From Persicaria tinctoria (Eukaryota > Streptophyta > Magnoliopsida > Caryophyllales > Polygonaceae): 64,000 nucleotides of DNA. A program made the translations under genes and the position numbers. Below, piece by piece: positions 23,319 to 34,830 of the stretch; positions within the stretch are counted from its first letter, which is position 1, and the number at the start of each line of letters is the position of its first letter. The stretch is taken from contig JBANSL010000019.1 in the NCBI GenBank assembly GCA_037127255.1, forward strand, positions 12,609,001 through 12,673,000. The letters are read 5' to 3'. The notes under the pieces were generated by a model. That model ran no database searches and was not told the DNA's origin. It worked only from the letters and a program-made list of their open reading frames with translations.

Positions 23319-23856
23319 GCTACCTCCTTCACCTCAACAACAGAGGCCGAGGTTGTTTATTTAGCTCGGCTTATATCAATGAGGATTTAGATAAGATCTT
23401 CAAAGGGGTCATTATATACCTCCTAAAAAGTAGATGAGGCTCCTTCATAACCTCTTTTTTATGCACTGAGGTTACGTATTCACCTCACAAAAACTTGCTG
23501 AGCTTATTTATTCACCTCACATAAATATGCTGAGCTTATGCATTAACCTCATTTCTGTATGCAGAGCTCTTCCTTCGACGGTTTTTTCGAACGAAGACTT
23601 AAAATTGTCATTCGATAATCACTTAAAGCGACCGATATACCCGTTCGTGTGTTGATTGATTGATCTTTTGATTAATTTCATCGATTTTAGGCTGTTTTCA
23701 ATCAAAACAATTCGTTCGTCAGATTTAGGTTTCGATTCGGAAGAGAGAGTTTTGAGCTTTTTGTAACGTGTTCAGAAAAAATGAAAAGGACTTGGGGTAA
23801 TTTAGGTGAAATTATCTTGTCAATAGCCATTCCGACGTCTTGCCTAAAGCCCTTAT
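23319..23856 (-). repeat. Right arm of the Mutator-like element
   Basis: Inverted partner of 21369-21908. Confidence 0.88.
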
Positions 23857-23865
23857 GATATATCA

Positions 23866-24336
23866 ATAGTAGCTATTTTTATTTAATCACCCTTTTATAA
23901 TTAATTTAGCACATAATCACTTCTAATTAGTCAAACTATCTAAAATACCCCCTAGCTTTGAAGGAGTGGTAAAAAAAAATATCTCTATTTTTTAAATATA
24001 AATAATAAATCCCAAACATTAAAAGGGTGGTAAGTGGTAACAAAGTATCATAACTCTTCTCCCAACCAAAATCATGGCAAAATAAGAAAAAAGACATGCT
24101 ACTTTTTCATTGTCCTTCTCAAACTTTAGGTATTTTCATTACATTTGAAAGATAAGGACTTCTTTTTTTATCAACCATCCAACGGTGGAGGTATTTTAAC
24201 TATTTTTCCCAATCAGTATTGTATTATTTTATTTAACAATTCACCACTACATAAATAGTTTAACCATCGGATCATAAAAGGATAGTTTAACCCAGAGTGG
24301 ATTTGCTATCACAAAACTCCCCCTTACCTTCTCCTT
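23866..24336. other. Non-coding spacer
   Basis: AT-rich; nothing recognised. Confidence 0.5.
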
Positions 24337-24360
24337 AACTTTCCACTTTTTTTTTTTTGG

Positions 24361-25137
24361 CTCGTGAACATCCGGACATGGAACCAAGCCTTCATGAGCA
24401 AACACCTCTGGCGCATTCACGAGAGGAAGGAGAGCCTATGGGTCCGGTGGGTGCACTACAAGTACCTAGCGATTTGTAATGTGGAGGATTGGGTTGCTCG
24501 CCGTCGTGACTCCCCCCTAATCAAGGCCATTGTTGGAGCTAAAGATAGAATTATTTGTATAAATGATTGTCTTGATAACAAATTTGGTGATTGGTGTAGC
24601 AATGGGAGATTCCATGTGAGCAAGGCCTATGAGGACCTTAGAGACAAAGGTGTGAAAGTTCGGTGGCATAAAGAGGTGTGGGCGAAAGGAAACACTCTGA
24701 AGCATTGCTTCATTCTTTGGCTCGCCACGTTAGGTAAACTATCCACCCTTGATCGCCTCTTCTTCCTTGACATTAACCATTGTTGTAGGATGTGTGAAGG
24801 AGATGTTCTTGAGACGCATAGCCACCTCTTCTTCGAATGTCCTTACTCCAAGGACATGTGGATAAGAGCTAGAGAACGATTTTCGATTCCGGAGGAGGTG
24901 GACAGCTTGCTAGGAGCCTTAGGTGGCTCCGAAGACACAAGATAAATAATGGTTGTGATGTTAAGGCTATGATCTTTGCTTTCTCCGCTGCGGTTTACCT
25001 CATTTGGCACGCAAGAAATGCAAAGGTCTATGATGAGAAGCACGTCCCCGAGGAAGTTGTTGCAAGGCTTATTGCAACCCATGTATTCCGGCTACTGCAC
25101 TCAACCTTTGCTCTCCAAGATGTTGAGAAGATCTAGT
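24361..25137 (+). pseudogene. LINE ORF2 C-terminal end with RT zinc-binding domain
   Basis: The frame shows the zf-RVT domain of plant LINE reverse transcriptases: an early WNQAFMSKHLWRI block, then W-HKEVWAKGNTLKHCFILWLA, GKLSTLDRL, C-x2-C near 24787-24800, and ETHSHLFFECPYSKDMW. The frame ends at 24945, but family-like sequence continues in another frame (IWHARNAKVYDEK at about 25005-25045) to a stop near 25137, so there is a frameshift around 24905-24915. The N-terminal endonuclease and RT core are missing. Not functional. Confidence 0.85.
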
Positions 25138-25474
25138 ATTTATATTGCCTTTGGTGCCTCTTGTTTTTCGGTCACATGCCTTACTGTGTCTTTTGGATGG
25201 TGTTTTAGAGCATGCGAGCTTTTGGTGCCTACGTGCATCCGGGAACCGTCCCCCTTGTGTTGGTTTGTTGGCTTGTGTCCTTTTGCGGGTCAGTGTGCCC
25301 CGGGAACAAGGTCTTTTGGTGTATTTAGGAGTTGCTCTAGGCCTGCGTGCCTTGACTTCTCCCCTTTTATGTTTTTCTTGACATCCTATATGTGTCCGGC
25401 CAGGCTTCGTCTTGGTTGGAGCATACACCTAGTCTTTTTTATTTTGGCTTTGTGTCCTTGTTAAGCTAGGCTGC

Positions 25475-27509
25475 TGTTGTGAGCTGAATCTGCCATGTTT
25501 TACAGTAACTTTTATGTCGTTTTCTGCATACATTTCATGCATTTGGGCTAGAATGGTACAGAATCTATGTAGTTTATGTTTATTTGCCAAATTATGAAAT
25601 CTACACCAATTTCTATTTAAATTCGCAGAATTCGAGGCAATTTACAACAATTCTGAGAAAGGTTGGAAAAGCTCGGAAATCAGCTACAGATGTCCAAGGT
25701 CAAAGAACTACAGAACCAGGATGAATCAAGCTGGAGCCCAGAGTTACTCGATATCGAGTTCTTTTACTCGATATCGACAAAGGATGTCCGGGCAGTGCTG
25801 GTCGAGTAGATCTGATCGAGGAACCTGAAGACGAAGCCAACCCGACTCCGGAGCTTTACTCGATATCGAGTAGTTTACTCGATATCGACAAACACCCTGA
25901 TGCCATACCCTGAGTCGAGGAGCTGTGCCAAGTCGAGAAGCCGAAGACCTGGAGATGTCGAGCACCAGTTACTCGATATCGACAAGATCAGCAGCGCCTG
26001 TCCGAGCCAGATCGGGGAGAAGTTGCTCGACAACACCAGGCCAAGCAAGTCGAAGACACAGCTTACTCGATATCGACGAAAGTTGTCGATATTGAGGACC
26101 CCAGAACTACATGTCGAGTTAGATCGAGGACCTGCTACCCGACATCACCGAGCCATTTGAAGTCGACGTCATTTTTACTCGATATCGAGTAATTTACTCG
26201 ATATCGAGGAGCGCTGTCCGGAGCCGCGTTACGCGGTGAGCTGTCCTACGCGGATTGGGATTGCTTGGAGCCGAAGATTGCCCGATTCTATCCACATCTA
26301 TCAAGTTCTATCTATGGAGAGAAGATCTACCCATACAAGAAGATATTTTGCCACTTTAGATATAATTTCCTTTATGGATTTAATTTCTTTATTCCATTTA
26401 TTTATCTTTAAGCTTTTAGATATAGAGATTTAGATATAGATATAGTTGTTCTTTCCTTGATTAGCGAGGTTTGAGCAATATAAATAAAGCCTTAGGGGCT
26501 CAGTTTTATTCATTCCATCACACATTCAATTTGAGAGACAATTAGATACATAGATAGAGAAGGAGAAGAGGTTGTAAGTTTGAGTTTATTAATACAAGTT
26601 AGTTCTTTTTCATCAAAGATGTCTGCTATTGCGATGAAGAGCGAGTAGTCCACCCACTTCTAGGGTCGGGGTGAGCCCGACGGTGGCCATGTAAGGTGAT
26701 GCGGTAAGGTACAATCTTTTTATGCAATTCGTCTTCTATCCCTATGAGCATGATTCTTTTTGCGAGAGTTGAAGGCGATCCTTGTTTGTATTATTGAAGC
26801 GAAAGTGATCTTAATGCAACTTGGATTAATTATGTGAAAAAGGGTTAGTAACAATTAGGGTTTATGCCAAAACCTCTATATTCATATTTGTTAATAACGA
26901 AAGTTATTTGATGGAAAGCATGATCTTTTATGCCTTTATGTGTTACTTTGCATGGTTATCGTTGTGGTGTTGATGCCCTGGCTTTGGAAGTCTTTTAGTA
27001 TATTGATTTATTTCGTTGGAAATCTGAGTTCTGTGTTCGAAGTTTGCATTTTTACAGTTTCTGTGTTGTCGATCTCGGGGAAGTTTTCGTTGATATCGAG
27101 TTGGCTTTACTCGATATCGAGGAGGGATTTACTCGATACTTGTCTTTTCTGAGTTTCTGTTGTTGTTGGTCAATTTCTATTTTTGTTGATCGACATAGCT
27201 TTAGTCGAGATATCGAGTAGCTGTCGTCGATATCGAGTTGATTCTGTTACTTGCTTTATTTTCTGCTTTTGCTTTGTTATTTCTGTCTTTCTGCCTTTCT
27301 GTTTGTGAGATTTACAGCTACCTGAGATCCGCTGACACGCTTCCTCGTGGATCGATCCTGACTTCCCACTACTGCATAGGGAGGGAGTCTTGTAATCATT
27401 TGCAAGGGACGAAATCTGGTTTGCTTGTAGTCATTTGTAAGGGACGAAATCTGGTTTGCTTTGATTTATTTATATTTTATTGCAAGACTCAATTTTCCTC
27501 CTATCAACA
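25475..27509 (+). repeat. Probable solo LTR (2.0 kb) with clustered CTCGATATCGAG palindromes
   Basis: Begins TGTTG and ends CAACA, is flanked by GCTGC and GTTGC (4 of 5 match) and sits inside the LINE 3' UTR. It contains a promoter-like TATAAATAAAGCC at about 26479. A 33-bp direct duplication (GGGACGAAATCTGGTTTGCTT) lies at about 27400-27460. No coding domain. The family is not identified, and other repeat types are possible. The palindrome TCGATATCGA is clustered at 25748-26200 and again at 27090-27235. Confidence 0.55.
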
Positions 27510-27650
27510 GTTGCATCCTAGCTTGAAGGGCATAAGCTCGGATGTATGATCCTTTTGGATCCCCCATTCTTTATTCTTCGAATTTACGCGCACCCCAAAC
27601 CCGAACTTAGTGTCGGTGGGTTTTTCTAAAAAAAAAACTTTCCACTTTTT

Positions 27651-28501
27651 ATCATTTTTTTTCTTTTAAAATTTTTTTTTTTTAAATTTTGGGGGATGAG
27701 GAGGAAAATTCAAGAGGTCTGTCCCTTCACTCCCTTGTGATCCCATCCAAGTTTATCCAATATTGTTTTTTTTAGTATTTTCATTAGTTTTTGAACTACT
27801 TGTATTATAGACTCAATAATCCCTAATTGTTGATAAGATCCAATTAAAGGGTGATCAAATGGAAATTTGAAATTGATTATGTGCAAATTAGCCATTCAGT
27901 CAAAGAGGTGTGACCGTGTGAATAGGTGACAATGCAACCTATATGAACAAATAACAATTTATAATCAATCAGGTTCTTCCATTCTCCATTTCTCCTCTTA
28001 GTTCATTCAGTGTTACATATTCCATCACAAAGATTTGATGCAAACCAGATTACCAACCCCATTTCAAGTGCAGTTTAACTGCTGATCTGCTTAATTACCT
28101 ACTACTAACTGAATAAATTGCTATTGCTGGGGAGCCAGGACGATCTAATGTCTACTGCTTGTCATGATACTACTGCCTATATACATTGTCACATAAGTTG
28201 TAATCCAAATAACCAAAATGTAATAATTTACACAAGAACAAAAAAAAATTATAGCATTACTGTCATACTGTGTGGGCAGGAGACTGTTCCGCCATAGAGA
28301 TCCATATCTTAGATCTTCATCTTTCTGCAAACATCAGTCCATGTCTTCCTTGGTTCTCAAACTCTACTGCATTTTAGTTTGAGGTACAGCGGTGTCAATT
28401 TGGCTTTTATCGAAAAATATTAACATATACTACTGTGATGATAAACATATCCTTACACATTTATGTAGCAGGCTGTGAAAATCAGGGTCTCCGGAGTGCA
28501 A
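27651..28501. other. Spacer and probable 3' UTR side of the cohesin gene
   Basis: AT-rich. The part nearest 28501 likely holds the 3' UTR of the minus-strand gene; no clear polyadenylation signal chosen. Confidence 0.5.
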
Positions 28502-31500
28502 TCAGAATTGACCCTTGGAAGCTTTCGAAGTTAGCGACAACTTGATATCACCATATACTTCGTCTTGCTCGTTTGGTTCCTCCTGCTCCACTTTAATCAG
28601 CCCATAGCTACTCAAAACCTACATTTCACGCACAATAAGCGATTAGATACATGAAAACTTATTAATAGATGACGCTTCTATAAAGGAAAATAAATAGCAT
28701 TCATATAATTGCAACTATGTGATCATCATGCCCCACAATAGGAACCTACCAGGGTCTCATAAAGCATCCGAGCACACATCTTTCTGCTCCTTCCATGTAA
28801 AAGGGTCTTTAGAGCGAGAGTACGACTCCCATGGTGGACTGCAGGGCTTGAAGATGAAGGGGATTGCCCCATTAAATATTGAGCAACTGCTCTGCAGGGT
28901 GGAACACAATGCTGCTTAGAAACAGACAAGTAAAAGGAAAGCATCAAAGGAACAACAGCTTTAAACAGATCAGGTTTAACCTTGTTCTTGCAGACAGTGT
29001 GTCGTTTCCCTGAGTGCCTTGAGAATCTGGTGCATCACAAACATTATCAGCGATGAAAGAGTGTGACACAAGTGTGAAGTGTGTAAAGAGTAAGCATATA
29101 TATAGCTTACCAGTTGGACTGTGGCTGTCCATTTCCAGAAAAGCAAGTTCCTGAAATAAAATCAAGATAATAGCTCAGCTGAAGTACCGAAAATCAATTG
29201 TAATATAAGCTATGAAAAAGAACAGCTTTGATCAACTTACATCATCAGCAGAATTCATGAAGGTGGGGCTGTATGAACGACCAGCACTTGAGTAATTGTC
29301 AACCTCTAAATCCCTCACCGGTGTTGCCTGTTTAGAACCACCACCTGTGCCGATGGAGCTTCCCAGAGCTTGCATAGACTGAAACGCAGTGCCAGCAGAA
29401 AATGGAGAGTTTAAATTATGAGATGGTGGTGTTGCAGCACGTGGAGACGCAATGTGTGGGGAAGATGGCATCAACTCTGCTATGATACTGGGTTCATGGT
29501 GATGAGGTTCATCTCGAAGATTCTCAACAGGGTCAGGCAGTGGCTCGTTCACTTGTTCATGAGGTTCATCTCGAAGATGCTCAACAGGGTCAGGCAGTGG
29601 CTCGCTCACATGTTCATGAGGTTCTTCTTGAAGAAGCTCAACAGGGCTAGAAGGTTGCTCACTCCTAGTTGTATCTTGATGAGATTCTTCAGAATTATCA
29701 GACAAAACCAAGTTTGGTTTTGATGAAATGAAGCCTCTTTCAAACAAATTTCCAAGATCTGAACATAATCCTGCAATGAAATAAAGATGGCTGTTACAAT
29801 CAATCTCTTCAACCAACATCAGAATTCAGAATCGATAAAAATACAAACTGACTTCCGACAAAACACCCTCTTACCAGAGACTGATGGCTCGAAAAAGACG
29901 TGTTCTTTCTTCAACCTGTTATTAACCCTCCAGGCATCCACATTTTTGCTAGGACAATGTTTTCTCTTTCTGACAAGGTCAGTACAAACCTTGATCCCGC
30001 TCTTCATGAACCTGTAAGATATGCCCTTGATCAGCAACTGCTACTCAAATTAATTTAAAGATATAGATCTCAATTTGAAGTGTCGAATCATACTCATTAG
30101 ATAGCACAGTTTTTTCATCATCGACCTGCATCCTCCTCTTTTTCCTGGCTTGAGGTGTAATCTGCCGCTTCCTCCTGACTTGAGGCCTCTCAGCTTGAGG
30201 CGTAGGTTGCAGTTCTAGTGCTGGCGAATTGTTTCCTGTAAGTAACAGAAGAGAAATGCATCCTGTCAGATGGTAATCAGCAAAGTTTCGGTTGAGGCTT
30301 AAATAGAATCATATTGAGGAACCCACCTGGTGAAGGATTTAGCTGGAAGGGATCCGGTGTTCCCCCAGGAGCAGTAGGGAATGCATTGCTCAATGGAGAC
30401 GGATCTTGACCATGAACATTTTCCTCGCTAATTACAGGGGTTTCCTTGTCGCGAACAATGGTTCCAGAATGCTCAATTGGAGAGGTCACACCAATATCTT
30501 GTTGATCTAGGAGTTCAGGCATTGGCAGAGGATTAGGATCAGCAACAGCATCACGCATAACTTCAATCTCGTCCATATCTTGAGGCGTGACATCCATATT
30601 AAATACATTATCTGGTTCATTCACATCATTGGTATTTGGCACTGCTGCATCATCATCTGCAACTGGATGGTTGGGGCTGAAGAAGATTTGAGCAATGAAC
30701 GCAAAATTAGCATATAAGGCAAACCAAAACACATCAGAATTCCAGGATATTTTGGGGTATGGAAAAAGGCTATGCATTAATCCTGCAAGGATAGCCACAC
30801 CCCTAACATCACAAGACAAACAACTGAGCAACCCTGAGGTTCAAGTGTTCAAACAACACATCAAAACCAATAGGGAAAGAAAGGGACTGGCAACACGTAA
30901 CCGGGGATTAGATCATAGAAAGTGCAGGAAATGTACAATCTGTGATAAGATCATTAATCATACCTTGTGTGAGCAGGAATTGGTTCTTGATCATGATCGC
31001 CCTCACCACCATTTGTTGGAACTTCGCCACTGCTGTTGTCACAAGATTTTAAATAAGGGTTAGTGATTAGTTATTAGTGGGAAAAAAACAAAGAAATAAA
31101 AGTCATAAAATGAAGAGAAATACCCTTCATCCAGTATTGGAAGGTCTTCATTAGGGGGTTCTGGGTTTGAAGTGTGCTCCATAATATCCTAAAAACCCCC
31201 AAACAGAAGCACATATTATACATCAATTCGGCAACAATATATACAATTCCAGGAGTGATTGATTATCAATTGCAAACAACATATAACATATCTTACATCA
31301 TCAAAAGTGATTGCAAGATAACCTCCAAGATTAGGGTTTTCAATGTCATCTGCAAGCAAGAAATAACAAATTTGTCTAGACCATTAGAAACTTGAAATTA
31401 AAGATTCGATCAATCAATGTAAACAACAAAGAAACCCCATTGAGCACCTTCAAGCGTAATATCCTCTTGCCTGTGAACATGATTCTCCTGATACCTAAAC

Positions 31501-32075
31501 CCCCAAACCAAAATAACTACTGTTAACTCTACGAAATATGAAAAATTGAAGATACCAAAACTCGAATTAATGAAACTCACGGCTCAGAGGGCCAAACATC
31601 GTCAATGTCTAAGGCGTCGAGTTGATAGGTCTCGGGGAGAGTGACGGCGTTGAACTGAGCCTGGGTGGCGTTGGGAGGCAGATTAACATCAGTGTAAACA
31701 AACGCGTTCTTCAAAGTAACCAACACCAAGTTGCAATCTTGATAGAGGTAATCGACTTTCTTGGAGTAGATTCGGACAACGCCCAGGAGTAGATGGCTCG
31801 ACATCCGGAGCGCAATCGGAACTTCTGGGAACATAATTCGTTCTAAATCCACAAACAATTCCACACACATTGGTCAATTGCGTCAAAAAGGAAGGGGCAA
31901 AATGCAAACTTGACTATAAATCTACAAAAAAGATGAGAAATTTGTGCTGACCGACGATGTCAGGGATATCGGTGGCGGTGTAATGGGACTTGCGGAGTTT
32001 GTGCTGCAAGTGGGCGGCGCACCAAACAGTACCGAGCGGGCCCTTCCGGGCAAGGAAGGTTTGAGAGTAGAACAT
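28502..32075 (-). CDS. SYN2: Cohesin alpha-kleisin, RAD21/SYN2-like (sister chromatid cohesion 1 protein 2 type)
   Basis: Exons on the minus strand, in transcript order: 31952-32075, 31581-31842, 31448-31494, 31297-31349, 31124-31188, 30964-31032, 30327-30676, 30094-30235, 29875-30011, 29241-29770, 29111-29150, 28981-29026, 28750-28891, 28502-28618. They sum to 2124 nt (707 residues plus stop), and every junction is GT-AG and in frame; exon 6 has a CAGCAG acceptor and may be 3 nt shorter. Residues 1-110 are the Rad21/Rec8 N-terminal domain (MFYSQTFLARKGPLG..., then RIMFPEVPIALRMSSHLLLG and VRIYSKKVDYLYQD), which contacts SMC3. The last ~85 residues are the winged-helix C-terminal domain (TLLHGRSRKMCARMLYETLV), which contacts SMC1. 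The middle is acidic and disordered, with a 22-residue tandem repeat (EPLPDPVE..LRDEPHE, residues ~458-510). DEIEVMR near residue 248 fits the separase E-x-x-R pattern (inference). The start is the only ATG giving the conserved N-terminus. The N-terminal wording is closest to plant SYN2/RAD21.1; SYN3/SYN4 are less likely. Role: nuclear ring subunit for sister chromatid cohesion. Confidence 0.9.
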
Positions 32076-32134
32076 GTTTAGGTCTTCGTCTTCGTGTAGT
32101 AGAGATTACAGAGGGAGGTTATCACTTATCTGTG

Positions 32135-32139
<5 letters not shown>

Positions 32140-32170
<31 letters not shown>
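32140..32170. repeat. (GA)n microsatellite in the cohesin 5' leader
   Basis: About 15 GA repeats, 65-95 bp upstream of the cohesin ATG; on the transcript strand a (CT)n tract, common in plant 5' UTRs. Confidence 0.9.
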
Positions 32171-32176
<6 letters not shown>

Positions 32177-32231
32177 AAGCCGGAAGATTGCAAGAGAAGC
32201 TTTGAGGGTTTTTTGGAAATTGAGGATGAGA

Positions 32232-32252
32232 GCGGGAAGACTGGGCGCCAAA
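32232..32252 (-). promoter_or_regulatory. Paired E2F-like sites upstream of the cohesin gene
   Basis: On the gene strand, TTTGGCGCC (32244-32252) matches the E2F consensus TTTSSCGC exactly over eight bases and TTCCCGC (32232-32238) is a near match. They lie about 157-177 bp before the ATG. E2F control would fit S-phase expression of a cohesin subunit; binding is inferred. Confidence 0.55.
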
Positions 32253-32388
32253 GGAAACTTTTCACTTGTTAGATAAATAAAATACGCCTACATTTTTATC
32301 CCCATATTTCCAATTTTACCCCTCATTGATATACAGTATCTATTTTGGGCAAGTGCACAATTCCACACTTGGATGGGCTTGGGCCTTG

Positions 32389-33888
32389 GGCTGTGTTTGG
32401 CGCTAGATTGAGATTCTGGGGATTATGGAAATTTCTGTAGATTTTAGGAGATAGAGATTATTTTGGTAGATTAAGGTTGTGTTCGCAAGTGATTCTGGGA
32501 GATTGTGGAGATTTTGCCAAAATACAAAAAAGCTTTGAGCCATGTCGATGGTGTTTGGCACTGTCTTCCAGGGGATTTGGGGATGGAGATTCTTGAGATT
32601 TCATCAGATTATTTGGAAATCTCCTCCCTCAAGATTGTGAAGATTGTGGTCGAATTATGCTATTTGAGATCCAAATTTACCCTTGCCCTCCACGCTTCCC
32701 AATTTCATATCTGAGGCTCGCTCGTTTGAAGGGGGAGAGGAAGGACGACTGATCTCCACTGTCTTCTCGGCGTCGGCGTGGTGGGGTTTGGGCCCGGCGG
32801 CAGAGATCTCCTCCAGGGGAGGCGGTTCTCCAAGGGCGAAGTGGGATTTAGGGATGGAAAACTGAGGTCCAGCCTATTTTCCTACCGGCGTCCTCTTTTG
32901 TGTCGTGTCCACGCCTGAGACGCACCGGCCGGCCACCTCCCACAGACGGCGGTCGATAACCGGTTCCAAGCTGGGCAGTGTGGGACCGATTATAGCCCTT
33001 TCGCTGCTTAGGCCAATTTGTTTCAAAAGCATCCGTTGACATTTTTGTTTGTTTGGTGCTGAATCATGGTCATAGATAGATTCCATAGAGACATTGATTT
33101 GTCATTTTGCATCTTGTGAGTGGTAGGAAAGCTTGGTGTTGAATCAGTTGAAAAAAAACATTGTTGTGGGTTGAATTAGTTGTGGGTTGAATAAAAATAT
33201 TTTGCATCAGTTGAAATTTTTGTCTGTTTGGTGCTGAATCTTGGCGCTGAATCAGTTGAAATTTTTGTTTGTTTGATGCAAGATAAGACCAATTACAGAA
33301 TGTCATATAAAACAATAGTGTAGCTGTGTTATTCATATGCGAAAACACGGAATATAGACAGTAGCATGAAAGAATGATCTTGGTGAAATAATTACTGTCA
33401 TGATCTTATGTTCATTGCAACATTGTTGTGGGTTGTGTAGTTTGTGTTCAGAAGAGGCGCATATGGCTTAAATTGAGGGTGCTCTTCAGTCGACACCAGA
33501 CGGAGGTGACGATGCGAGGTTGAGGGAGAGGGCTTCTTCAAGGCGCTGCTGGCGTCAGTCACCGGGCCTTCACGTCACCGCAGCTCGGGAGGCTCGTCAT
33601 CGCAAATTGCCGGGCAGGGGAGGCTGTCGTCTGGGAGCTTAGGAAACAGGAAGTGTGAATTTGGGAGGAAGGACGAGGGGTGTGGGGCTTTTTTTAGGGG
33701 CATTTGAGACATTTTGTTACTTTAAAATACACCACAATCTCATACCTACCAAACACATTTTGGAGATTTCCGTCATCCATAATTTCAATCCCCAAAATCC
33801 CATTAATCTACCAAAATAATCTCTATCTCCTAAAATCTACTGAAATCCCCTTAATCCCCATAATCTCCATCTAGTGCCAAACACAGCC
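32389..33888. mobile_element. Long-TIR MITE-like element 1
   Basis: The left arm (GGCTGTGTTTGGCGCTAG, then GATTCTGGGGATTATGG and TTTTAGGAGATAGAGATTA) is inverted at the right end (ATCTCCATCTAGTGCCAAACACAGCC) over about 85 bp. The centre is GC-rich with no convincing gene. A second TGTGTT...GATTCTGGGAGATT arm begins at about 32476, so a nested relative may be inside. The superfamily was not settled because no clean TSD was found. Confidence 0.65.
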
Positions 33889-34830
33889 TAAGTGCGTGTT
33901 TGACAAGCGTAGATTAGGAGATTAAGGTAGATTAGGAGATTAAAAAAAAAACAGAAATCTCCTCGAGGACCGCATGTGGTGTTTGGCTGCACATAGGAGA
34001 TGGAGATTATGCAGCTTCCAGGAGATGAAAAATGGCAAAAAAAATTCTTCAACTGGCAAGATTATGGGGATTAGGGGATTCTTCCACTCTGTTTGTATCC
34101 ATTTTGCCCCTCTCTCATCATTTCAAGGTTCACTCAGATCTAGAGAACCTCGAGACTCGCCGGCGTCATTGTCGTCCTCTCCCACTATCAAGGTACATTC
34201 TTCTGGCCCCTCCCCTCTAATTTCATCTTTAATCGACGATGGTGGACGTTGGGCAACCACTGGCAGCGAGAGGGCGAAAACAGTTTTGGGTTGCAATTGC
34301 CCCCAATTTCGACTCAAGGCTCTTATTTACAGCCCGTCGGCACTGAAGCCGGATTCCCCAAAGTTCCTTATGGTCGCCGGTGCTTTGGAAGGCTGATACG
34401 CGTCGGGACCGTCGAGTTGCCGTCTCCTGTGGACAAGAATATCTCGTGCAAGGCCAGACCGTCGAGGTGGTGTGCCGGTGACTGTTGGTGCCGGCGTCGG
34501 AGAAGCCTCCTGGGACGCGCGTCATGTGGAGAAATCGCAAGGAGGAGAGGGGTGTTGTGTTGTTGTGTCCATCCAGGAAGACGAACAAGACTTTTGAAAT
34601 GGGGGTATGGCTTTTATTAATTTGGGGGTAGAAATGTAATTTCTCTCCTTTGAAATACATCAAAATCTTCTACCAACCAAACACCTTTACGAGATTTCTG
34701 GCCAAATAAATCTCCATCTCCTAACATCTACCCACATCTCATTAATCTACAAAATTGATCTGCATCTCCTAACATCTACAAAAATCTAATTAATCTACCG
34801 AATCTCCATCTGTTGTCAAACACGCCCTAA
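33889..34830. mobile_element. Long-TIR MITE-like element 2
   Basis: Left end TAAGTGCGTGTTTGACAAGCG, right end the inverted TTGTCAAACACGCCCTAA. Directly abuts elements 1 and 3. The GC-rich interior (about 34130-34560) has open frames on both strands without a recognised family. Confidence 0.6.

Larger units (their letters stand above)
21369..23856. mobile_element. Mutator-like element with 0.54-kb inverted arms
   Basis: The left arm (21369-21908) and right arm (23319-23856) are inverted copies with few differences. Ends read GGCAAGACGTCGGAATGG internally on both sides. GATATATCA precedes (21360-21368) and follows (23857-23865): a 9-bp duplication, the Mutator size. No transposase ORF. The interior holds a 35-40-bp minisatellite (about 21850-22010) and a nested Helitron-like element (22563-23172). 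Long terminal inverted repeats are typical of TIR-MULEs; a foldback element is the alternative. Confidence 0.88.
24352..27635 (+). mobile_element. 5'-truncated LINE with 15-bp TSD and poly(A), carrying a nested LTR
   Basis: AACTTTCCACTTTTT occurs at 24337-24351 and again at 27636-27650, and the right copy is preceded by an A-run: the signature of target-primed reverse transcription. Inside, the 3' part of LINE ORF2 (24361-25137) comes first, then a 3' UTR-like stretch interrupted by a 2035-bp LTR-like sequence (25475-27509). Without that insert the LINE would be about 1.25 kb, a 5'-truncated copy. Confidence 0.82.

Noticed and set aside
27238..27549. 103-codon ORF at the end of the solo LTR
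   Set aside because: Contains a translated direct duplication; no family.
29418..29723. 101-codon plus-strand ORF inside the cohesin gene
   Set aside because: Shadow of the repeated linker in exon 10 on the minus strand.
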